Of a DNA stretch of 64,000 nt, positions 7,840-16,359 are shown piece after piece. The notes beneath the pieces were generated by a model. That model saw nothing but the letters and a program-made list of their open reading frames with translations, ran no database searches and had not been told where the DNA came from. Source of the stretch: Streptacidiphilus albus JL83 (lineage in GTDB: Bacteria > Actinomycetota > Actinomycetes > Streptomycetales > Streptomycetaceae); the NCBI RefSeq assembly GCF_000744705.1, contig NZ_JQML01000001.1, positions 9,682,017 through 9,746,016 on the forward strand, read 5' to 3'. Positions within the stretch are counted from its first letter, which is position 1; each line of letters opens with the position of its first letter. The translations under genes and the position numbers were made by a program.

Positions 7840-9443
7840 CCGGGGGCGCCGTGACCGCGCGCGAGGACGGCGTCGGCCGGGAGTTCCTGCGGGTCAGCCT
7901 GGAGGACCTCGCCGAGGCGATGGAGACCCGGCAGTCGGAGTACGGCAACCCGGACGAACCGCTGAAGTTCAAGATCTACCGGGGCCTGCCCCGACGCCCG
8001 CTGACGGCCAGGGTGCCGAGGGAGCTGGGCGCCGTCGAGGCGTTCGACGGGACGGCGCTGTCGACGCTGCTCCGCTACGGCTACGGCATCTCCCGGCAGG
8101 AGTTCGACACCAACGGGACCTGGCCCTACCACCGGATGGTCGCGTCCGCGCGCTGCCTGTTCGGCGTCCAGCTGTACGTCTGCCTGCCCGAGGGCGTCCA
8201 CCACTACGACGCCCCGCACCACGCGCTGGTGCTGCTGCGCGAAGGGGACCACCGGCGGCTGCTGACCAGGGCGACCGGAACCGCAGGCGCCCTGCCCGAG
8301 GCCGTGTTCGTGCTCTCCGGGCTGTTCTCCAAGACCGCCTACATCTACCGCGACTACGCCTACCGGCTGTGCACCCAGGAGGCCGGCCTGCTCACCGGGA
8401 ACCTCGACCTGGTCGCCCGGGCCATGGGCCTGGAGGCGCAGGTGCACCACCAGTTCGTCGACGAGCCGGTCCACCGGCTGCTCGGACTCGACCGCGACGA
8501 GGAACCGGCCCTGGTGGTGCTGCCGCTCCACTTCGCCGATGCCGATGCCGATGCCGATGCCGACGCCGACGCCGGCCGGCGGCGGGACCCGGTCCCGCGG
8601 ACGGCCGCGGCGCTGGCGGCGACCATCGACCCGATCGGTCCGACCGCGGTCCCCAGCGGACTGAAGGTCACCCAGGCCTGTCCGACACTGACCAAGGTCA
8701 ACCGCGCCTCCTTCCGCACGGACACCTCGACCTTCGCGGCGGCCGCGCCGGTCGCGCCCGACCTGCCCGACACCGAACCGCTGCCCCTGCCCGGGGCCCG
8801 GGTCCCGCCGGTGAACCTGGCGGCGGTGCTGCGGGCGCGCGACTCCGGCCCGGGGATCTTCCGGCCGGTCGCCTCACGGGTCGACGGCATCGAACTGTGG
8901 ACCCGGCTGGCCCGGATCCGCACCGGCGTCACCAGCGACGCCGTCCCGGCCGGGGTGCCGGTCCCGCTGGAGATCTACCTGACCGTCGGCGACCTCGACG
9001 GCATACCGGCGGGCTGCTACCGGCTCGACCAGGACACCGGCGCGCTGCGCCCGGTCGTCCGGGCCGGCGCCGACACCGGGATCGACGCCGGGATCGACGC
9101 CGTCACGGCGATCGAGCGGGTCACCATCCCCGGACCGGTGTTCCGGGACATGAACGCCATCGTCCATCTCGTCGGCGACCGTGACTGGGCGTTCGACACC
9201 TTCGGCGACCGGGGCTACCGCGTGCTCAACCAGGAGGCCGGTCTGCTCGCGCACCGGGTGTGCATCGCCGCCGCGGCACAGGGCATCTCCGGACGGGTCG
9301 TCAACGCCTACCACGCCGAGGGGGTGCGCGCGGCCCTCGGACTCACCGAGCAGCGCCACACCCCGGTCTTCCAGATCCTGCTGGCCAGAACCGGGCCCGG
9401 CGGACGGATGATCGTGCCGGTCGAGCCCGAGGCGGGGGAGTGA
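7836..9443 (+). CDS. Double-domain SagB-type azoline dehydrogenase 1
   Basis: 535 aa, about twice a single nitroreductase domain. Half 1 (about 1-230) includes YGYGISRQE, LYVCLPEGVHHYD and YRDYAYRLCTQEAGLLTGN; half 2 (about 315-535) includes LEIYLTVGDLDGIPAGCYRLD and YRVLNQEAGLLAHRVCIAAAAQG. Both show the SagB/McbC pattern in which FMN-bound dimers oxidise azolines to azoles. A low-complexity Asp-Ala linker (see the repeat at 8535) separates them. GTG 7836 overlaps the YcaO stop as GTGA; GTG 7851 in frame is an alternative with a nearby GGGGG. The stop overlaps the next start (ATGA at 9441-9445). Equivalent to TbtE by pathway position. Confidence 0.85.
   Translation: MTGGAVTAREDGVGREFLRVSLEDLAEAMETRQSEYGNPDEPLKFKIYRGLPRRPLTARVPRELGAVEAFDGTALSTLLRYGYGISRQEFDTNGTWPYHRMVASARCLFGVQLYVCLPEGVHHYDAPHHALVLLREGDHRRLLTRATGTAGALPEAVFVLSGLFSKTAYIYRDYAYRLCTQEAGLLTGNLDLVARAMGLEAQVHHQFVDEPVHRLLGLDRDEEPALVVLPLHFADADADADADADAGRRRDPVPRTAAALAATIDPIGPTAVPSGLKVTQACPTLTKVNRASFRTDTSTFAAAAPVAPDLPDTEPLPLPGARVPPVNLAAVLRARDSGPGIFRPVASRVDGIELWTRLARIRTGVTSDAVPAGVPVPLEIYLTVGDLDGIPAGCYRLDQDTGALRPVVRAGADTGIDAGIDAVTAIERVTIPGPVFRDMNAIVHLVGDRDWAFDTFGDRGYRVLNQEAGLLAHRVCIAAAAQGISGRVVNAYHAEGVRAALGLTEQRHTPVFQILLARTGPGGRMIVPVEPEAGE
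8535..8573 (+). repeat. GCCGAT/GCCGAC hexamer repeat encoding an Ala-Asp linker
   Basis: Six GCC-GAT or GCC-GAC units in a row, followed by a final GCC, inside dehydrogenase 1. They encode an alternating Ala-Asp stretch between its two nitroreductase-like halves. As an in-frame hexamer repeat it can change length without breaking the gene, so linker length may vary among strains. Confidence 0.85.
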
Positions 9444-12103
9444 TGGAGCGACTGCGGGAGACCCGCCCCGACTCGGTGCACCACGAGCTCGGCCCGGCCG
9501 TGGTGGTGCGCCTGGCCGGCAGCCCGGTCGCCGCACTCGAAGGGCTGCGGTGCGCGCAGAGCTGGCGCACCGCGGCGGACCTGGTGGCGCTGCGCACCGT
9601 GATCGCGGACGCGACCGGCGAACTGTCGGACCTGCTGCACGCGGCGATCGGCGCCGCCGGCGACGGCGAGCTCAAGGCCAGGCTGGTCGCGGTGCGCCGG
9701 GCGGTGCACCGCGGTCGCCGGGTCGACCCCGCGCGCCTGGTCGACGTGCCCGCCGACCTGGTCGCTCCGGTCCAGGAGTGGACGGCGCGGCTGGCCGAAC
9801 GCGACCGGCTGCTGGCGGCACTGCCGGAGCAGCTCGACCAGGACTGGGCCGCGAGCTACGAGTCGCTGCGCACGGCGGCCCAACTGCCCGCCTTCCAACT
9901 GGGTCTGGTGCACGCCAACCCGGACCTGTTCCTGGCCCTGCGCAAGTGGTTCGGCACCGGACACGCGCCGCAGCGCCAGACCGTGCTGCGGCTGGCCCAG
10001 TACCTGGCCCGCTCCGCGGCGAAGACCAGCCCGTACTCCACCTTCACCAGCAGCGGTCTGGCCGCGTGGGGCGAGGCCGAGGACATCGTCGGGTGGTCCG
10101 GGCCGCAGGACCGGGGGCAGCCCGTCGCGGCGACCTCGACCGAGGTCAGCGTCGGGTCGCTGCACCAGATCGCGCGTGCCGTGTGCGAACGCCCGGAGTT
10201 CGTCGGGGGGTGCCGGATCCGGATCAACCCCAGCGCCACGGTCACCGATGACGTGCTGCTGTTCCTGGGCCGGCGTCCGATCGAACACGTGCACAGCCTC
10301 GCGCTCACCCCGACCCTGCGCCGGGTGATGGAGCTGACCACCCCGGGCAGCACCCTCAACGACCTGAGGGGCAGGCTCAAGGCCCTGGCCGGCGACGGCA
10401 GCCAGGCCGACGCGTTCCTGCGCCGACTGGTGGCGCTGGGCCTGCTGGAGCTGGTCCCGCCGCTCGCCGACCAGTCCCCGGACCCGGTCGCCGACCTGCG
10501 CGGCTGGCTGAACCAGCTGCGGCAGCCCGGTCTGGAACGGCTGGACCGGACCCTGCAGGGGCTGCACGAGGCGCTGGCGAGCTACCCCACGATCACCGCC
10601 CCCGGCGACCGGGTCGCCGTCCGCGACGCGGTGATCCGCAGTCTGGACACGGCGCTGCGGGAGGTGGGGGACCACGCCCACGCGAACAACCCGAAGCTGG
10701 CCAAGGAGTTCGCCCGGTACAGCTTCTACGAGAACGCGGTGCACCCGGGGACGACGGCGGTGCTGGACCGCAGGAGCTGGCAGCCGCTGCTGGCCGACCT
10801 CGACGCGGTGCGCACCCTGCTCGGCCTGATCGGGCCCGACCTGCCGTTCAAGCTCACCCTCAGCTCGATGTTCCGGAGCCGCTACCCGGTCGGTGCCCGG
10901 ATCCCGCTGGTGGTGTTCTACCGGGACGTGCTGGCCGAGCAGTCCGCCGCGGTCGCCTCGGACCCGGCCGCGCGCGGGCTGCACCCGGTCCACAGCCGGT
11001 TCGCCGACGAGGACAGCCCGGTCGAGGCGGTGCGTGAGCTGTACCGGCTGCGCACCGCCAGCAAGCGGCTGCTGGGCGAGCGGACGCCGGACCGGGACGG
11101 AGTGGTCCGCATCGATCCCGAGGAGGTGCGCACCCTGGCCAAGGAATGGCCCGGCTGGGTCCGCACGCCGACGTCCGTCGCGGTCTACTGCCAGCTCGCC
11201 GCCGCCGCGCACGGTCCGGAACTGGTGGTCAACACCATCAGCTCCGGCTTCGGCCGCGGCCGCAACCGGGTGCGGCAGATCCTGGACGTGCTGGACCTGC
11301 GCGACGGACTGCCGGCCGAACCAGGGCCGGCCGCCGGCCGCGACGACGTCCTCTTCGCCGAGTTCGAGGCCGTGGCCCGGTCCGCGGTCAACGTCCGGAA
11401 GCCGGGTGTCCGGCTGGCCGTCGACTATCCCGGGGTGCGCAGCGTGCGCGAGGACGAGGAGCTGCTCCCGGTCAACGACCTGGATGTGCGGATCGGGGCG
11501 GACGGGCTGCTCGCGCTGGTGTCGCGGCGGCTGGACCGGCAGATCTGCCCGGTGCACCCGGGGCTGGCCGCCGACCGGCTGCTGCCGCCCACCGCCCGGT
11601 TCATGATCGAGGCGTTCGGCGAGTCCAACACCTGGTTCGGCGCGCACACCGAGCTGCGGATGACCTCGGACCCGCGCGCGGACAACGGCGTGCGCCATCT
11701 GCCCCGGCTGATGGTGGGCGACGTGGTGCTGCGCCGCGCCATGTGGATGACCCGCGCGGACCGGATGCCCCGGCGGGCCGACGGTATGACCGACGCGGCC
11801 TGGATGCTGCGGACGGCCGGCTGGCTGGCCGAACACGGCATCCCCGAGCGGTGCTTCGTCACCGTGCTCGACCCGGCCTCCCTGGGCCGGCCCCAGAACG
11901 GCCAGGGTCCGAGCAACGACACCAAACCGAACTACGTGGACTTCGCGAGCATGCTGCTGCTGCTCGGGTTGGAACGCCGGCTCGCCGAGCCTAACGCGAT
12001 CGTGCAGATCAGCGAGATGGTGCCGGATCCCGGCCACCTCCGCGGTGAGCGCGTCGCGGAGTACATCGTGGAACTGAACGAGCCCGGAGTCACACATGTC
12101 TGA
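9443..12103 (+). CDS. LanB-type dehydratase 1, glutamylation subunit
   Basis: 886 aa. N-terminal lantibiotic dehydratase domain of the split type used in thiopeptides: it transfers Glu from glutamyl-tRNA to core Ser/Thr. Diagnostic block ARSAAKTSPYSTFTSSGL at about 190-207, LPFKLTLSSMF around 467, VNTISSGFGRGRNR around 595 and the late block RLMVGDVVLRRAMW near 755. It lacks the elimination (SpaB_C) domain, which is the separate next gene overlapping by 8 bases (ATG 12096, stop 12101-12103). No LanC cyclase is nearby, which argues against a lanthipeptide. TbtB-like. A paralogue of about 801 aa lies at 16356. Confidence 0.9.
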   Translation: MERLRETRPDSVHHELGPAVVVRLAGSPVAALEGLRCAQSWRTAADLVALRTVIADATGELSDLLHAAIGAAGDGELKARLVAVRRAVHRGRRVDPARLVDVPADLVAPVQEWTARLAERDRLLAALPEQLDQDWAASYESLRTAAQLPAFQLGLVHANPDLFLALRKWFGTGHAPQRQTVLRLAQYLARSAAKTSPYSTFTSSGLAAWGEAEDIVGWSGPQDRGQPVAATSTEVSVGSLHQIARAVCERPEFVGGCRIRINPSATVTDDVLLFLGRRPIEHVHSLALTPTLRRVMELTTPGSTLNDLRGRLKALAGDGSQADAFLRRLVALGLLELVPPLADQSPDPVADLRGWLNQLRQPGLERLDRTLQGLHEALASYPTITAPGDRVAVRDAVIRSLDTALREVGDHAHANNPKLAKEFARYSFYENAVHPGTTAVLDRRSWQPLLADLDAVRTLLGLIGPDLPFKLTLSSMFRSRYPVGARIPLVVFYRDVLAEQSAAVASDPAARGLHPVHSRFADEDSPVEAVRELYRLRTASKRLLGERTPDRDGVVRIDPEEVRTLAKEWPGWVRTPTSVAVYCQLAAAAHGPELVVNTISSGFGRGRNRVRQILDVLDLRDGLPAEPGPAAGRDDVLFAEFEAVARSAVNVRKPGVRLAVDYPGVRSVREDEELLPVNDLDVRIGADGLLALVSRRLDRQICPVHPGLAADRLLPPTARFMIEAFGESNTWFGAHTELRMTSDPRADNGVRHLPRLMVGDVVLRRAMWMTRADRMPRRADGMTDAAWMLRTAGWLAEHGIPERCFVTVLDPASLGRPQNGQGPSNDTKPNYVDFASMLLLLGLERRLAEPNAIVQISEMVPDPGHLRGERVAEYIVELNEPGVTHV

Positions 12104-13073
12104 GCGCAGTTGGGTCAGTGCCCACCTCTTCTACCACGGCGACCAGGATGCCGTGGTCGTCGGTGTCATCAGGCCCGCGGTCGAGCGGCTACGCCGAGCC
12201 GGGACCGCCGACGGCTTCTTCTTCCTCCGCTACTGGGAGGGCGGACCGCACGTCCGGCTGCGGGTGCTCACCCGGCCCGAGCACGTCCGCTCGGTCCGTT
12301 CGGTGATCGAGGAGACGGCCGCGGAGTTCTACCGGACGTCGCCGTCGCGGTCGGCGATGACCGAACGGGACTACGCCGAGTCCGCCTCCGGCCTGGCCAA
12401 GCTGGAACGGATGGACGACTACGACACCGTGCTCCACCCGGACAACTCGGTGGCGTTCATCGACTACCTGCCGCAGACCGAGGTGTTCGGCACCGGCCGG
12501 GCGCTGGAGGCGGTCGAGCGGCAGCTGATGTCGGCCAGCGTGCTGGCGGTCGAGCTGATCGCCCGGGGCCGCACACCGGGTCAGCGCGCCATGGACGCCT
12601 TCGCCATGCTGGCCGCCAACCGCACCGTCTTCACCGGCATCCTGCCCGAACTCGCCTACCAGGCGCGGTTCATGGTCGAGAGCGGTGGCTCGGGGGCGAA
12701 GCTGATGCAGTCCTCGGAGTTCGAGCGGTACTTCGAGGCCAACAAGGCCCCGCTGCGGGCCGGCCTGGAGGCGGTGTGGGCGTCGACGCGGGGCGTGGCG
12801 CTGCCCGACGCGTCCGTGGCGAGCAGGTGGCTGACCACCGTGCGGGACGTCAACGACACCCTGGTCGAACTGGAGCTGCTGGGCGAGCTGGACGCCTACC
12901 CCGACTTCGAGGCCCCGGCCGACGTGCTGCAGCACATCAACCACCTGGTGCCGCAGCTGATCGTGGAGCGGTGCACGCACCTGATGTGCAACCGGCTCGG
13001 CATCAGCCTGGCCCAGGAGTCCCACCTGCGGCTGCTGCTGACCAGGACCGCCTTCGACCTGTGCGCGGTGTGA
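12096..13073 (+). CDS. SpaB_C-domain protein 1 (glutamate elimination or pyridine synthase)
   Basis: 325 aa, thiopeptide-type bacteriocin biosynthesis domain. Opening pattern WVSAHLFYHGDQDAVVVGVIRPAVERL, then FFFLRYWEGGPHVRLRV at about 43-59, is characteristic, with HLMCNRLGIS near the end. In thiopeptide pathways this fold does either glutamate elimination to Dha/Dhb (TbtC) or the aza-[4+2] pyridine-forming step (TbtD). Its overlap with dehydratase 1 and its smaller size favour elimination, but sequence alone does not settle it. The next gene starts 4 bases after the stop. Confidence 0.82.
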   Translation: MSERSWVSAHLFYHGDQDAVVVGVIRPAVERLRRAGTADGFFFLRYWEGGPHVRLRVLTRPEHVRSVRSVIEETAAEFYRTSPSRSAMTERDYAESASGLAKLERMDDYDTVLHPDNSVAFIDYLPQTEVFGTGRALEAVERQLMSASVLAVELIARGRTPGQRAMDAFAMLAANRTVFTGILPELAYQARFMVESGGSGAKLMQSSEFERYFEANKAPLRAGLEAVWASTRGVALPDASVASRWLTTVRDVNDTLVELELLGELDAYPDFEAPADVLQHINHLVPQLIVERCTHLMCNRLGISLAQESHLRLLLTRTAFDLCAV

Positions 13074-13077
13074 GCGG

Positions 13078-14492
13078 ATGAGCAACGAGGCGACGCGCTA
13101 CCAGGAGAACGTGCACACCCCCACCGAAGTGGTGAACAAGGAGGCGTACCCGCCCCGGCTGGTCAAGAGCTACCCGGGGGCGCCGCGGCACGCGCTGCCG
13201 TGGCCGCCGGAGAAGTCCGCGCACCGGCTCGGCCGGATGCTCGCCGACCTCGGCGGCATCACCCGGGCGCAGTGGCTGACCCCGCTGGACATGCTGCCCT
13301 TCACCGACAGCTTCGAGGCCATCCCGGACGCCGATCCGCTGCAGTGGCTGGTGACCCGGCGCCCGACCCCCTCGGGTGGCGCCCGGTACAGCTCGGAGTG
13401 GTACGTCATCGCCGGTCCCGACTCGGAGGTGCCCACCGGCGTCCACTACTACGACCCGGCCCGGCACGACCTGGTGCGGCTGCGCGCGGGCGACTACCGC
13501 CACTGGGTGGCGTCCCGGCCGGCCGCCACGGTGCTGGTGCAGACCAACGTGTTCTGGCGGCTGGCCGCCAAGTACGGCGAGATGTACTACCGGCTGGCCT
13601 GTCTGGAGGCCGGGATCCAGGTGGCGCAGGCGCTGGTGGTCGCGGGCGACCAGAACGCCACGGCCCGGCTCTGCTTCCCCGACGCCGACGTCACCGAACT
13701 GCTGGGGCTCGATCCGAGGGAGGAAGGGGTGCACGCGGTCGTCGAACTGGTCCCGCCGGTGCCCGCCGCGTTCGGCGGCCCTCGCTCGCCGCCTTCCCGC
13801 GCGCCTTCGGCGCACACGCGGCCGTGCTCGCCGAGAGCCGCCCCGGACCGGAACCGCTGCCGGCCGCACCCTCGGGCGACGGCGAGCGGATCAGCCTGCC
13901 GCTCGCGGCCGCGGATCTGCCGACCGGCACCCGGACCCGGCACGCGGCCATGCGCGGCTTCAACGGCGAGACCATGTCCATGGGCACGCTGGCCACGATC
14001 CTGGCCGGCTACGGTCAGCAGCCGCACTGGGACCTGCCGGCGAACCTGGTCGAGTTCTACTGCGTCGTCGCCGACGTCACCGGGGTCCCGTCCGGCGCGT
14101 ACCGCTACCACCCCGGCGAGCACCAACTGGAGTTGGTGGGCGAGGGCGATCCCCGGCAGCGGCTGCGCGAGGCCGCGCTGGCCGCGCTGACCCAGCAGGG
14201 CGCCCGCACGGCGAACGTGTGGCTGCTGCCGGTGGGGGACGCCGAAACCGCCGAGGAGCGGTTCGGCAACCGCTGGTACCGCGTGCAGCAGGCGGCCGCC
14301 GGTGCCGCGCTGCACCGCGCCTGCCTCGCCGCGGCGGCCGTCGACGTGGCGAGCCGGATCCAGAACGACGTGCTCACGCACCTGCTGGACGACTGGTTCG
14401 GCCTGGAGGGCCGGAAGCGGAGCCTGCTGGTGGCGCAACTGGGCACGGAGCACCCCGCCGGGCTGCGCCCCGAGTTCCGGCTGACGTGGTGA
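13078..14492 (+). CDS. Double-domain SagB-type dehydrogenase 2, frameshifted in this sequence
   Basis: The protein reads well in one frame from ATG 13078 to about 13775 (YSSEWYVIAGPDSE, VPTGVHYYDPARHDLVRLRAGDY, YGEMYYRLACLEAGIQVAQAL, ending at VELVPPVPAAFGG) and then continues in the -1 frame from about 13780 (SLAAFPRAFGAHAAVLAE through LVEFYCVVADVTGVPSGAYRYHP and RFGNRWYRVQQAAAGAALHRA) to a stop at 14490. The total, 1415 bases, is one base short of 472 codons, consistent with a single lost base. Both halves are nitroreductase-like, as in dehydrogenase 1, and high third-position GC is kept after the break. This is either a sequencing error in a GC-rich stretch, a recent inactivation, or less likely programmed frameshifting. 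Confidence 0.75.
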
Positions 14493-14505
14493 GGGAGAAC
14501 CGCTG

Positions 14506-16359
14506 GTGAGCGACACCGTGATCGGTGACGGCCTGCTGGCCGACGCCATCGCCCGGCGTCCGCCGTCGATGCTGGTGGTGGCGCGCGACGGCTGGGACAC
14601 CGGCGACTGGGCCCCGGCCCACGACCGGGGCGAGCCCTGGCTGCCGGTGTGGACCGAGCTGGACCGGGTCGTGATCGGCCCGCTGGTCCGGCCCGGTGAG
14701 CGCGGCTGCGTCTGGTGCCTGCAGAAGTGGCGGTCCAGCGCGCCCCGGCGCGACCCCTGGACGACCGAGCTGCGGAAGGACGACCGGGTCGCGACCCGGC
14801 CGTCGACCTGGCTGTCCGGCTTCGCCGCCGACGCGGTGCGGGAGCTGGTCCACTCGGGCGTCGCCAGGGACTGCTGCCGGTACCTCGACCTGCGCGACCT
14901 GTCGCTGACCCGGCACACGTTCCTTCCGGACCCGCTGTGCCCGGTCTGCGGCGCGCTGCCCGACGACACCGCCGAGCGGGCCGTGATCGCGCCCCGCCCG
15001 CGCCCCAAGCCCCGGATCCGCGCCAGCAGGACCGGCGAGCTCTCCGAAGCCCGGCTGACCGAGCTCTACGTGGACGCCGAGACCGGGGTGGTCGCCCCGC
15101 CCAGCGGGCTGCGCGACTCGATGGTCCCGCTGGCCGAAGCGGTCCTGGCCGAGTACGGCTACCGCGGCGAGGCCGGCTTCGGGCGCACCCGCGACTTCGC
15201 CTCCTGCCGGGCCACCGCGGTCGCCGAGGCACTGGAACGGCTCGGCGGCCAGTGGCCCTGGGGCAAGCGGACCACCGTGCGCGGCAGCTACGCCGAACTC
15301 GCCGGGGACGCCCTCGATCCGCGCTCGTTCGGCCTGTTCCCGGCCGAGCGCTACCAGGAGCCGGACTGCGAGTACCAGCCCTTCACCGAGGACGCCGTGG
15401 TGTCCTGGGTGTGGGCGTACTCGTTCCGCCAGGGCCGACCGGTGCTCGTCCCGGAGACGCACGCGTACTACCGGACGCCCTGGCGACCGGGGGCCCGACC
15501 GGACAAGCCGTTCACCTTCGAGATCTCCAACGGCTGCGCGCTCGGCGGCAGCGTGGAGGAGGCGATCCTGCACGGGATCCTGGAGGTGGTCGAGCGCGAC
15601 GCGTTCCTGATGACCTGGTACGCCCGGATGCCCGTGCCGGAGGTGGACCTCGCCCGGGCCCCCGACCCGCGGATCGGGCTGGTCGCCGAGCGGATCCGGC
15701 GCACCGGGTACCGGGTGCGGGCCTTCGACATGACCCTCGCCGAGGCGATCCCGGCGTTCTGGGTGCTGGCGCAGGACACCACCGGCGACGACACCCGGCC
15801 GAAGGTCGTCTGCACCAGCGGCTCGGCGCTGGACCCGGTCGCCGCGGTGCTCACCGCGCTCGGCGAGCTGGCGCCCATCGTCGAGCAGGAGCAGGCACGC
15901 TACCCGGCCGAGGCCGAGCGGGCCCGGCGGATGGCCGCCGATCCCGAGCTGGTGCGGATCATGACCGACCACTCGCTGTGCAGCGCCACGCCGGAGGCGT
16001 TCGACCGCTTCTCCTTCCTGCTCGGCGAGGACCGGGTGACCGGCTGGGAGCAGCTCCTCGGCCGCGCGCCCTGGCCGTTCCGGGCCGACCTGCGCGACGA
16101 CCTGACCGAGGCCGTCGGCCGGATGCTGGCGGGCGGCATGGACGTGGTGGTCGTCGACCAGACCTCGCCGCTGCACCGGGCCGCCGGCCTGCACTGCGTG
16201 AAGGTGATCGCCCCCGGCGCCCTGTCCATGACCTTCGGCCACCGCAACCGGCGGATCACCGGACTGCCCCGGCTGCGGGAGGTGCCGCACCGGCTCGGCC
16301 ACGCGCCGCGCCCGCTGACCGACGCCGACATCAACCCCCACCCCCACCCGTTCCCATGA
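14506..16359 (+). CDS. YcaO cyclodehydratase 2 with N-terminal E1-like zinc part
   Basis: 617 aa, about 70 residues longer at the N-terminus than YcaO 1. The N-terminal part (about 1-150) looks like the end of a ThiF/E1-like domain with a tetra-Cys zinc site (CVWC near 68, CPVC near 145). The YcaO domain has SNGCALGGSVEEAILHGILE (about 339-358) followed by VVERDAF and ends PHPHPFP, as in YcaO 1. GTG 14506 has GAGGGAG (14491-14497) 8 bases upstream; its stop overlaps the next ATG (ATGA at 16356-16359). Two YcaO proteins with one ocin-ThiF protein suggest division of labour, such as different core positions, or that this one works with its own N-terminal part. Confidence 0.9.
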   Translation: MSDTVIGDGLLADAIARRPPSMLVVARDGWDTGDWAPAHDRGEPWLPVWTELDRVVIGPLVRPGERGCVWCLQKWRSSAPRRDPWTTELRKDDRVATRPSTWLSGFAADAVRELVHSGVARDCCRYLDLRDLSLTRHTFLPDPLCPVCGALPDDTAERAVIAPRPRPKPRIRASRTGELSEARLTELYVDAETGVVAPPSGLRDSMVPLAEAVLAEYGYRGEAGFGRTRDFASCRATAVAEALERLGGQWPWGKRTTVRGSYAELAGDALDPRSFGLFPAERYQEPDCEYQPFTEDAVVSWVWAYSFRQGRPVLVPETHAYYRTPWRPGARPDKPFTFEISNGCALGGSVEEAILHGILEVVERDAFLMTWYARMPVPEVDLARAPDPRIGLVAERIRRTGYRVRAFDMTLAEAIPAFWVLAQDTTGDDTRPKVVCTSGSALDPVAAVLTALGELAPIVEQEQARYPAEAERARRMAADPELVRIMTDHSLCSATPEAFDRFSFLLGEDRVTGWEQLLGRAPWPFRADLRDDLTEAVGRMLAGGMDVVVVDQTSPLHRAAGLHCVKVIAPGALSMTFGHRNRRITGLPRLREVPHRLGHAPRPLTDADINPHPHPFP

